Of a stretch of 64,000 nt of DNA, positions 19,584 through 26,908 are shown one piece after another. Numbering within the stretch: position 1 is the stretch's first letter; each line of letters starts with the position of its first letter. Both the position numbers and the translations under genes were made by a program. Below the pieces are notes generated by a model, which was not told the DNA's origin, ran no database searches, and was given only the letters and a program-made list of their open reading frames with translations. The DNA is from Sva-07 sp963793335 (GTDB lineage Bacteria; Actinomycetota; Acidimicrobiia; Acidimicrobiales; Ilumatobacteraceae): NCBI GenBank assembly GCA_963793335.1, contig CAWBZS010000027.1:62001-126000 (forward strand), read 5' to 3'.

Positions 19584-20452
19584 CAGTGCGACCCGTCACT
19601 GGTGCAGTGGGGCCCCTCGGCCTCCTGACCAGTCGTGTTCGTGCCGATCGGGGCGCCTGGAACGGTGGTACCGGTGTCGATGGTGACGTCGCCATTCGCG
19701 GCGATCGTGGCCGGATGGTGATCCATGCCACGCGGGGCGGGTCCACCCTTCTTCTCACCTGCACGGTTGTACTGCGAGCCGTGACACTGGCACTCGAACC
19801 ACTGGCTGGTCGGGCACTCGGGCACGCGACAGCCGAGGTGCGGGCACTTCTGGCTGAGCACGACGATGCCTTCACGCATCAACGACAGGACCGACTCGGG
19901 GTAGACCGTCTCTGCGAGCGGGATCGCCTCCGACGGGTAGGCCGTGATCCACGACCGTGCTTCGGCGGCGTAGAAGAACCCGTTGCCGAGCTTGATGCCG
20001 TCTTCGACGTTGCCGATCTTGCCGACGGTGACCGCCCCACCGAAGCCGCCGGTACCGCTCGGCCAGAGGAATGCGACGAACGAGGCCGCAGCGAAACCGG
20101 CGAGGCTGACGCTCATCAACGACACCGTTGCACGGTTGAAGAACTGGCGGCGTGACACACCGATGACCTCGGGGTCGGGCGGCGTCCACGTGACGACCTC
20201 GGTCTCCGCTCGCACGGCGACTTCGGTGCTGCCGGTGCGAGCGGCCGCACCTGCGGCTTCCGCGTCGGCTGCCGTGGTCTGCGTGGCCTCCGGCTCGGCG
20301 CTCTTGCGCGCCGACTTGTCACGGTGCACGGTTTCGCCCGACAGGGCGCCGGCACCGCGTACGTCGCTGCGGCGAGCGAGGGTGAAGAACGAGATGGCGC
20401 CGAGAACGACGACCACTCCGATGGCAATGGCGATGATTGCTGCAGTACTCAT
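19583..20452 (-). CDS. Rieske 2Fe-2S protein of the b6-type complex
   Basis: 289 residues. The cluster is bound by CPHLGC (Cys 203, His 205, Cys 208) and CQCHGSQY (Cys 221, Cys 223, His 224). There is one N-terminal helix (5-26), a hydrophilic Ala/Glu/Thr-rich linker, then a twin-arginine-like SRRQFF followed by a second helix near 110-130, so the Rieske domain is probably exported folded. It accepts electrons from quinol at the outer side of the complex. It lies between the subunit IV gene and the diheme cytochrome gene. Confidence 0.93.
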   Translation of the reverse strand: MSTAAIIAIAIGVVVVLGAISFFTLARRSDVRGAGALSGETVHRDKSARKSAEPEATQTTAADAEAAGAAARTGSTEVAVRAETEVVTWTPPDPEVIGVSRRQFFNRATVSLMSVSLAGFAAASFVAFLWPSGTGGFGGAVTVGKIGNVEDGIKLGNGFFYAAEARSWITAYPSEAIPLAETVYPESVLSLMREGIVVLSQKCPHLGCRVPECPTSQWFECQCHGSQYNRAGEKKGGPAPRGMDHHPATIAANGDVTIDTGTTVPGAPIGTNTTGQEAEGPHCTSDGSH

Positions 20453-20477
20453 GATTGGGGGCTTTCCTTTCGCAATC

Positions 20478-21257
20478 TCAGAGTTCGAAGAACAGGCCTT
20501 CGACCCACGGAAGGACGAAGTTGAAGCCTGGACCTCGGAAGAACGAACCGATGAGGACGAGAACCGCCCAGAACATGAGGAACACGGTCATCAGACCGGT
20601 CATGAACTTGCGATCCTCGGGCTTGTTGGATGGGTTGCGGTCGAGGAACGGCGCGAGAACGAGTGCCACCAACCCGATGCCGGGCAGGGTCACCCCGGCG
20701 ACCATCGGGTGGAAGTAGGTCAACAGTTCCTGCAGGCCGAGGAAGTACCACGGCGCCTTCGACGGGTTCGGTGTCTGGTTGGTGTTGGCCAACTGCAGCA
20801 GCGGCGCATGCACGAACACCGAGAAGATGAACGTGAAGGCCGTCATCGCCAAGGCGGCCACGAACTCGGCAGCGAGTAGGTGCGGCCAGGTGTGGACCTT
20901 GTCGACCGGTGTGGCCTTGACGTCCTGGATCGTGCCGGACTTGACCACGGTCAGCAGACGCTGCGTGTGCCCACCGGGGCCTGCGCCGACCGGCACACCG
21001 CCGCCGCCTGCAGGAGCTGCAACGACGGCACCGATCTTCTCGGCAACGGCGACGCCGCCGCCTGACGGCGCAGCCTCAGCGGTCCCGCCGGCCTTGGCCG
21101 ACTTGGCTGCCTTGCTGCGAGCCAGGAGGTGCTCGGGGATGCGCGAGTCAGCGGGTGTTGCCTCGGCCGCCGGCTCCGGCGTTGCTGGTTCGGCGGGCGC
21201 AGATTTCTCGCGTGCCGCTGCCGCTCGCTTGAGGAGGTGCTCTGGGATCTCGGTCAT
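20478..21257 (-). CDS. Cytochrome b C-terminal subunit (subunit IV/PetD-like) with IPEHLL motifs
   Basis: 259 residues. The membrane part (about 125-259) has three helices and corresponds to subunit IV of b6f complexes. The quinol-site PEWY motif appears as APWY (168-171) in KAPWYFLGLQELL. The unusual feature is a cytoplasmic N-terminus of about 120 residues rich in Ala, Pro and Gly, holding two copies of a short motif: IPEHLLKR (4-11) and IPEHLLAR (40-47). The same motif begins the divergent cytochrome c at 23226. The gene sits between the b6 and Rieske genes. Confidence 0.88.
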   Translation of the reverse strand: MTEIPEHLLKRAAAAREKSAPAEPATPEPAAEATPADSRIPEHLLARSKAAKSAKAGGTAEAAPSGGGVAVAEKIGAVVAAPAGGGGVPVGAGPGGHTQRLLTVVKSGTIQDVKATPVDKVHTWPHLLAAEFVAALAMTAFTFIFSVFVHAPLLQLANTNQTPNPSKAPWYFLGLQELLTYFHPMVAGVTLPGIGLVALVLAPFLDRNPSNKPEDRKFMTGLMTVFLMFWAVLVLIGSFFRGPGFNFVLPWVEGLFFEL

Positions 21258-21290
21258 GGGGTTACCTCATGTTCCAGTCAACAGGGCGAA

Positions 21291-22076
21291 TCACAACGGA
21301 CCCGAAATTCCGCCATCTTTGCGTACCCGCCAGAAGTGGATCGCCATGAAGATCACGATCACGAACGGCAGGAACAACACGTGCAGGACATACCATCGAA
21401 GGAGCGTTTCGGAACCGATTTCGGCACCGCCCAACAAGACGAATCTGACCTCCTCGCCGAACACGGGGGTGTAGCCCATCATGTTCGTACCGACGGCCAC
21501 CGCCCAGAGCGCCAACTGGTCCCAGGGCAGGAGGTAGCCGGTGAACGACAGCAGCAGGGTGAGCGTCAGCAGGATCACGCCGATCACCCAGTTGAACTCT
21601 CGCGGGGGCTTGTAGGCGCCGTGGTAGAACACCCGCGCCATGTGCAGGAACACGGCGAGCACCATCAGGTGCGCGCCCCATCGATGCATGTTTCTGACCA
21701 ACAGACCGAATGTGACCGAGGTCTGGAGGTTCTGGATGTCGTTCCAGGCTGCGGTGGTCTCCGGGCGGTAGAAGAACATCAAGAAGATGCCCGTCACCGT
21801 GAGCAGGATGAAGAGGAAGAAGCTCAGGCCGCCGAGGCAGAGCGTGTAGCTCACCTTGACGGCGTGACGCTTCACCTTCACCGGGTGCAAGTGGTACAGC
21901 ACCGAGTTCATGATGACGTAGCTGCGGTTGCGCGGGCTGTCGGTGTAGCCCTTGCGGAAGATCGAGCCGGGCCGGAAGATCGAACTCCAGGCTTGGCTGC
22001 CCTGCACGGAATCGACCGTGGTGTTCACACGGTCCTTGATCGTGGGGCGGGGTTTGTCGTCGATGATCTTTGCCAT
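21291..22076 (-). CDS. Cytochrome b6-type protein with a heme cn cysteine
   Basis: 261 residues with four membrane helices, the N-terminal half of a split cytochrome b. The bis-heme histidines are His 131, 145, 232 and 247. Each lies exactly 45 positions beyond chloroplast b6 residues 86, 100, 187 and 202. Cys 80 in TLCLGGL lies 45 positions beyond Cys 35, which binds heme cn in b6f. The protein ends RKDGGISGPL, matching the b6 C-terminus. It should oxidise and reduce quinone together with the subunit IV-like protein downstream. Most actinobacteria instead have a single fused QcrB. Confidence 0.92.
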   Translation of the reverse strand: MAKIIDDKPRPTIKDRVNTTVDSVQGSQAWSSIFRPGSIFRKGYTDSPRNRSYVIMNSVLYHLHPVKVKRHAVKVSYTLCLGGLSFFLFILLTVTGIFLMFFYRPETTAAWNDIQNLQTSVTFGLLVRNMHRWGAHLMVLAVFLHMARVFYHGAYKPPREFNWVIGVILLTLTLLLSFTGYLLPWDQLALWAVAVGTNMMGYTPVFGEEVRFVLLGGAEIGSETLLRWYVLHVLFLPFVIVIFMAIHFWRVRKDGGISGPL

Positions 22077-22091
22077 GGTGATCGTGATCTC

Positions 22092-22505
22092 TCAGAGCCT
22101 CATGCCATAGCCGTAGCCATGGTTGTTGGTGCGGACGTGGGAGTTGCCGGCAGCGGTTGCGGTGCCTGCCTTGCCGAGGATGATGACGCCGGTCGGGCAA
22201 CGGTCGACGCAGAGTGCACAACGCGTGCAGATGTCGTCGTCGATGGTGAACATGAATGCGTCGGACGGGTCGGTGCCCGGTTGTTCGGTGCCCTCGGCTT
22301 CGACCACCGCGTCGACCGACACCATGTGGATGCATTTCCACGGACAGATGTCGACGCAGCCTTCGCAGGCGATGCACTCGCTCTGGTCGATGTGGATGAA
22401 CTGCTTGGGCTTGACCGCCTTGGACAAGTAATCGGCATCGACCTCCACCAACGTGTACTCGTCGGTGTACGGCATCATCGGCGGGTTTGCGTCGGTCTTC
22501 GCCAT
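22092..22505 (-). CDS. 2[4Fe-4S] ferredoxin-type protein in the cytochrome operon
   Basis: 137 residues with no membrane segment. Two complete 4Fe-4S motifs are seen: CIACEGCVDICP (Cys 44, 47, 50, 54) and CTRCALCVDRCP (Cys 93, 96, 99, 103), separated by an acidic insert of about 35 residues. It lies 15 bases upstream of the b6 gene and one base downstream of the 158-residue membrane protein gene. Placement suggests a cytoplasmic electron carrier or subunit that interacts with the b6-type complex. Confidence 0.92.
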   Translation of the reverse strand: MAKTDANPPMMPYTDEYTLVEVDADYLSKAVKPKQFIHIDQSECIACEGCVDICPWKCIHMVSVDAVVEAEGTEQPGTDPSDAFMFTIDDDICTRCALCVDRCPTGVIILGKAGTATAAGNSHVRTNNHGYGYGMRL

Positions 22506-22506
22506 G

Positions 22507-22983
22507 TCAGGCCTTCCTCACCAGCGGGCGACCGTAGGTGGAGGTGGGCAGTTCCTTCGGCTTGACGTCGCCGCGCTTCTGCCACCACACGGCGAGGTAG
22601 ATGTACATGCCGATCAACACCACGTGCAACAACACGACGACGATGTCGCGCACCGCCTGATATTGCAGCGTGATCGGGTTCCAGCCGCCGGCCGACTCCG
22701 GCTTCAAGATGCCGCCCGGGCCGAACAGCAGCTTGTCCCGCGACCACCCGAGGTCCTTGTCGGCATGGTCGATGAACTGGTGCGGCAGGATGCCGAAGGC
22801 GAGGAACAGCACGCCGAAGAGGTAGGTGGCACCGATCATCGCTTCGCCCCAGGAGAACGGCGCGCCGACCGGGCGACGCTTGCCGAACGGAATGATGGCG
22901 AGCGACAGCACCAAGGTCGCGCCCAATGCCACCAGGAACGCCTGGTTCATGCCGGGCCATTCGAGCGGAGCGATTGCGATCAT
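22507..22983 (-). CDS. Three-helix membrane protein, first gene of the respiratory operon
   Basis: 158 residues from the ATG at 22983, unrecognised. Hydrophobic segments lie at about 15-33, 48-68 and 110-135. The C-terminal tail is basic (KRGDVKPKEL...). The open frame reaches 23175, but the extra residues are low-complexity His/Arg/Thr shadow and overlap the putative operator array. It starts the block that continues through the ferredoxin, cytochrome and nuo genes, so it is probably a subunit or assembly factor of the b6-type complex. Confidence 0.8.
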   Translation of the reverse strand: MIAIAPLEWPGMNQAFLVALGATLVLSLAIIPFGKRRPVGAPFSWGEAMIGATYLFGVLFLAFGILPHQFIDHADKDLGWSRDKLLFGPGGILKPESAGGWNPITLQYQAVRDIVVVLLHVVLIGMYIYLAVWWQKRGDVKPKELPTSTYGRPLVRKA

Positions 22984-23026
22984 GCCGTTGGTTGTTCCTG
23001 TCGTGGTGGACGTACGAGTGCTGTGC

Positions 23027-23066
23027 CGGACAGTGCGGTGTCCGAGGTGTCTTGGGTGTCCGAGGT
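23027..23066. promoter_or_regulatory. Array of three TGTCCG half-sites upstream of the respiratory operon
   Basis: CGGACA (23027-23032) and TGTCCG (23039-23044) form an inverted repeat with a six-base spacer. A third TGTCCG (23057-23062) belongs to a 12-base direct repeat, GGTGTCCGAGGT, at 23037-23048 and 23055-23066. The array lies between the candidate promoter at 23081-23109 and the start at 22983, a position where a regulator could block transcription. The repeats are seen; their regulatory role is inferred. Confidence 0.45.
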
Positions 23067-23080
23067 TCGATTGCCCACGA

Positions 23081-23109
23081 ACTGTAGTCGCCGGTTCGGG
23101 ATCTGCGAA
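23081..23109 (-). promoter_or_regulatory. Candidate promoter of the respiratory operon
   Basis: On the minus strand TTCGCA and TACAGT are separated by 17 bases, each matching four of six positions of the housekeeping consensus. It lies about 100 bases upstream of the first gene of the block. It is weak evidence by itself. Confidence 0.25.
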
Positions 23110-23225
23110 GTCTGGCACGCAAGTGTGACGGGCGCGCCAGGTTGTGCGTAAGTGCACGCGTGTGGCGCCGATCACCTCGGCGACGATTCCCGCAACGCGC
23201 TCACGGCCATCTATCCTCTGACGAC

Positions 23226-24077
23226 GTGACCGAGATCCCCGAACATCTCCTCAAGCGATCGCGCGAACGACGCTCCGCGGTCGGCCAGGGCGGCGACGAC
23301 GCTGCCGCTGGCGACACTCCCGCCGCCACGACACCGGCCACCACGACGCCGGCCACCACTCCCGCAGCTGCGCCGGCCGCGACAGCACCGGCGGCACGCA
23401 CCGCCGCCCCGCAGCCCGCCGCTGCGCCGCCGCCCAAGCCCGACCCCGTGTACGTGCAGGCCGCCAAGCAGCGCCGCAAGATTCCGATCTGGGCAATGGC
23501 CACCCTCAGCCTCTTCCCGCTGTGGGGGTTCATGTACGTCCGCGCCGTCACCGAACCACCGGTCGTGGTCGAGGGTCCGCTCGGTGTGGGTGCCGAGATC
23601 TACAACAGCTGCGCGAGCTGCCACGGCGCCGGCGGCGGCGGCGGGGTCGGCTACGCCTTCACCGGCGGCAGCGTCCTGGAGACGTTCCCCAACATCGAAG
23701 ACCAGGTTCGCTATGTCCACTACGGCACCGAGGGATACAACGCCGCCGGCGTCGACATCTACGGCAACCCCGACCGCGAGGGCGGGCCACACGTCACTGG
23801 CAACCTCGGTGTGATGCCGGCGTTCGCCAGCCAGCTCACCCAGTACGAGATCGTTGCGGTCGTCTGCCACGAGCGGTACACGCTCGGCGGTGCCGACCCG
23901 ACCTCGGAGGAATGGGCCGAGGAGTACGAGACCTGGTGCTCGGAGGAGGCCCCCGTGTTCACCGAGCTCGAGGGCGGCGTGTACGACTACACCTCTCCCG
24001 AGGCGCCCGTGATGGGCGAGGCCGAAATCATGCCGGTGGGCCCCGAGGCCATTCCCGGTTCTCCACCGGCCGGCTGA
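23226..24077 (+). CDS. Membrane-anchored monoheme cytochrome c with N-terminal IPEHLL motif
   Basis: 283 residues from a GTG start. The N-terminus TEIPEHLLKRSRERR is followed by a Pro/Ala/Thr-rich stretch to residue 75, one membrane helix (about 86-105) and a cytochrome c domain with CASCH (Cys 129, 132, His 133). A possible distal Met is in GVMPAFASQL, and an acidic tail follows. It is divergent from the b6/nuo operon and shares its leader motif with the subunit IV-like protein. I infer that it carries electrons from the b6-type complex to an oxidase. Confidence 0.88.
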   Translation: MTEIPEHLLKRSRERRSAVGQGGDDAAAGDTPAATTPATTTPATTPAAAPAATAPAARTAAPQPAAAPPPKPDPVYVQAAKQRRKIPIWAMATLSLFPLWGFMYVRAVTEPPVVVEGPLGVGAEIYNSCASCHGAGGGGGVGYAFTGGSVLETFPNIEDQVRYVHYGTEGYNAAGVDIYGNPDREGGPHVTGNLGVMPAFASQLTQYEIVAVVCHERYTLGGADPTSEEWAEEYETWCSEEAPVFTELEGGVYDYTSPEAPVMGEAEIMPVGPEAIPGSPPAG

Positions 24078-24078
24078 C

Positions 24079-24084
24079 GGGAGG
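24079..24084 (+). promoter_or_regulatory. Ribosome binding site that fixes a CTG start
   Basis: GGGAGG lies six bases upstream of the CTG at 24091, the best site for the flavoprotein gene that follows. No ATG, GTG or TTG occurs in that frame between the preceding stop and the dinucleotide-binding motif. Confidence 0.6.
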
Positions 24085-24090
24085 CACCCT

Positions 24091-25347
24091 CTGGACACCG
24101 ACGTCCTCGTTGTCGGCGGTGGTCCTGCTGGAGCGTCGGTCGCGACGTGGTTGGCTCGCGCCGGCCACCACGTCACCGTGGTCGAGAAGCGACCCGTGGC
24201 CCGACACAAGGCCTGCGGCGACGCGCTGACGCCCCGAGCACTCCACGAGTTGTCGTTGCTCGACGTCGACGTGCCCCAACTCGGCGGCCACCTCCTCGCT
24301 GGTGTCCGCCTCCAGCACGGTGAACGTCAGGTCAGTGCACCGTGGCCGCACCGCGACGGTCTGCCCGACCACGCACGCGCGCTGCGCCGATCGGTGCTCG
24401 ACGCCCACCTGCGTGCGCGCGCCGCCGAGGCCGGCGCCGTGATGCTGATGGGCCACGAAGCGACCGTTCCCACCGTCGAGCGTGGCTTCGTCCGGGGTGC
24501 GGCGCTCCTCGTCGACGACTCGCTGGCGCCGGACGCTCCCCGCCACGAGCAGGTTCGGGCACGCTTCGTCGTGGTCGCCGACGGGGCCAACAGCACGTTC
24601 GGGCGCGGGCTCGGCACCACCCGTCACCGTGGATGGCCCTACGGCATCACCACACGCACCTACTTCGAGAGCCCGCGAGCGTCCGAGTCCTGGATCGAGT
24701 CCGATCTCGGTCTCCCCGATGCGTCGGGCACCCCGGTCGCCGGGTACGGCTGGGTGATCCCGATCGGCGACGGCACGGTCAATGCCGGTGTCGCGCTGCT
24801 GTCCACCTACCGGGATGCCCGCGGTGTCAACGCGCTGAAGCTGCTCGACTCATTCGCCGAACGCATCTCCGATCGGTGGCAGCTCGATCCGACGAAGCCG
24901 CTGAAAGCACCGACCCGGTTCAGGGTGCCGCTCGCCGGCTCGGTCGGTCCCAAGATGGGGCCCACGTTCCTGGTGGCCGGCGATGCAGCCGGGATGGCCA
25001 GTCCGTTCAACGGCGACGGCGTCGATGCCGCATTGATGAGCGGGCGGCTGGCCGCCGAGGTGTTGCACGACGCGCTGACATCGGGGAACTCCACCACGCT
25101 GCAGCGATATCCGACCCTGATCGCCGACGCGCTCGGGCAGTATCACCAGGTGGGCCGCCTCACCGCACGCCTGGCTGGACGCCCGTCGATCCTGCGACCC
25201 GCGCTCCGACTGGGTCTCGGGAGCGACCGGGTTGCCGGCGCTGCACTGCGCATCGCCACCAACGAGCTTCGCGATGGTTCGCCCGGTGGGGCCGAGCGCG
25301 CGTATGCGATTGCCAATACGGTCGCCAAGTTCGCTCCACGCTGGTGA
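24091..25347 (+). CDS. Geranylgeranyl reductase-family flavoprotein (CTG start)
   Basis: 418 residues when started at CTG 24091. FAD-dependent reductase that saturates isoprenoid double bonds. The FAD motif VLVVGGGPAGAS begins at residue 5, and GDAAGMASPFNGDGVDAAL is the second FAD motif near residue 300. The conserved GD and PxGD-type segments of the family are in order. Starting at the first TTG (24151) would delete the FAD motif, so CTG is the credible start. It lies 13 bases after the cytochrome c gene, so the likely substrate is the menaquinone side chain (MenJ-like), but this is inferred. Confidence 0.85.
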   Translation: MDTDVLVVGGGPAGASVATWLARAGHHVTVVEKRPVARHKACGDALTPRALHELSLLDVDVPQLGGHLLAGVRLQHGERQVSAPWPHRDGLPDHARALRRSVLDAHLRARAAEAGAVMLMGHEATVPTVERGFVRGAALLVDDSLAPDAPRHEQVRARFVVVADGANSTFGRGLGTTRHRGWPYGITTRTYFESPRASESWIESDLGLPDASGTPVAGYGWVIPIGDGTVNAGVALLSTYRDARGVNALKLLDSFAERISDRWQLDPTKPLKAPTRFRVPLAGSVGPKMGPTFLVAGDAAGMASPFNGDGVDAALMSGRLAAEVLHDALTSGNSTTLQRYPTLIADALGQYHQVGRLTARLAGRPSILRPALRLGLGSDRVAGAALRIATNELRDGSPGGAERAYAIANTVAKFAPRW

Positions 25348-25363
25348 CCCAGCGGCGGGGCGG

Positions 25364-26908
25364 TCACCCCGTCTGGCCGCGCGGACGGCGAACACGAGGG
25401 ATGCGCAGCGTGATCACCGACAACGCCAGGATCACCGGGTAGATCTCGAGGCGACCGAGCAACATCTGCACCATCGCCACCCACCGACCGGCCCGAGGGA
25501 TCGACAAGAAGTCGTTCGCATGGTCGAGCGCACCGAGCCCGGGGCCGACGTTGCCGAATGCTGTCGCCGACGACGAGAACGACGTGATCATGTCCGGACC
25601 GGTCATCGAGATCAGCACCGCACCACCGCCGAACACCGCGAGTGCCAACACCATGAAGCCGAGTACGCGCCGTGCGACATCGTCGGGAAGCACGCCGCTG
25701 CCGACACGCACGGGACGAACGAGTTTCGGATGCAGGTGCCGGAGGGCTTCACGGTGGGCGAAGCTGGCAATCGCCATGACGCGCACGAGCTTCACGCCGC
25801 CGGCGGTCGACCCGGCCATCGCTCCGATCGGCATCACGAGCAGGAGGATCAGCTGCGTGGTCTGGCTCCACAGCCCGTACTCGGTCGTGACGTAGCCCGT
25901 CGTGGTGATCGTCGACACCGTGGTGAAGAGCGCGTCGCGGAACCCCGATGCCTGACCGCCGTCGAAGCCGGACGCCACGAAGCTCCACATGGCGATTGCG
26001 GCCACCACGATCAGATACACCCGGAACTCCGACGACCGCAGCAGCGGTTTCGGATCGCGCTTGAGCGCCCGGTAGTAGAGCGTGAAGCTGCCGCCGGCAA
26101 GCAGCATGGCGATGATGCAGATCCACTCGATGAGGGCCGAGTCGAAGGCCCCGATCGAGTTCTGGTACGGCGAGAATCCGCCTGTCGACACCGTGGTGAA
26201 GCTGTGCGACACGGCGTCGTAGAGGCTCATGCCAGCAGCGGCGTAGAGCACGGCGAGCACGATGGTGAACCCGACGTACACCGCCCACAGACGCCGGGCC
26301 GTTTCGCGAACCCGTGGAGTGAGGCGTTCACCCGTCGGTCCGGGTGCTTCGGCGGCGAGCAGGCTCATGCCGCCGGAACCGACCGTTGGCAGGACCGCCA
26401 CGACGAGGACGATCACCCCCATGCCGCCCATCCACTGCGTCGTGGAACGCCAGAACAACAACCCCTTCGAGGTGCCTTCGATGTCGGCGATCACGGTGGC
26501 GCCAGTGGTGGTGAAGCCCGAAATCGACTCGAACAGCGCGTCGTCGAACTGCGCGAACTGTCCGGCGAGCACGTACGGGATCGATCCGGCCGCAGCCATC
26601 GCGAGCCAGGCGAGCGTGACCGTGGTGAAGACGTCGAGGGTACGGATCTGTTTCGGCACGATCGTCACACGCCACATCACCGACCCGACCGCCCAGACCA
26701 CGGTTCCCGAGAGCAACAGGACGGCCACATCGGGGCCACCGTCGATGGCGTCGACCAGCCCGGACACCGCGATGCCGACGCCGACCACGGCGATGGTGAG
26801 CCCGACGACGTTGACGACCAGTGACGAGTACCGGCCCGGCGACAGCAGTCGTTCGCCTCGACCGCCGAACCACGACACGCGCCCCGTGGAGCGGGTGGCG
26901 AACGTCAT
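25364..26908 (-). CDS. trkH: Trk-type potassium uptake membrane protein
   Basis: 514 residues with about ten hydrophobic segments, the channel-like subunit of a Trk/Ktr potassium transporter. The four pore-loop filter segments are visible: SGFTTTGATV, TVSTGGFSPY, STITTTGYVT and AFGNVGPGLG, each with its conserved glycine. It overlaps the trkA stop by four bases (ATGA), so the two subunits are made together. It converges on the reductase gene with a 16-base gap. Confidence 0.93.
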   Translation of the reverse strand: MTFATRSTGRVSWFGGRGERLLSPGRYSSLVVNVVGLTIAVVGVGIAVSGLVDAIDGGPDVAVLLLSGTVVWAVGSVMWRVTIVPKQIRTLDVFTTVTLAWLAMAAAGSIPYVLAGQFAQFDDALFESISGFTTTGATVIADIEGTSKGLLFWRSTTQWMGGMGVIVLVVAVLPTVGSGGMSLLAAEAPGPTGERLTPRVRETARRLWAVYVGFTIVLAVLYAAAGMSLYDAVSHSFTTVSTGGFSPYQNSIGAFDSALIEWICIIAMLLAGGSFTLYYRALKRDPKPLLRSSEFRVYLIVVAAIAMWSFVASGFDGGQASGFRDALFTTVSTITTTGYVTTEYGLWSQTTQLILLLVMPIGAMAGSTAGGVKLVRVMAIASFAHREALRHLHPKLVRPVRVGSGVLPDDVARRVLGFMVLALAVFGGGAVLISMTGPDMITSFSSSATAFGNVGPGLGALDHANDFLSIPRAGRWVAMVQMLLGRLEIYPVILALSVITLRIPRVRRPRGQTG

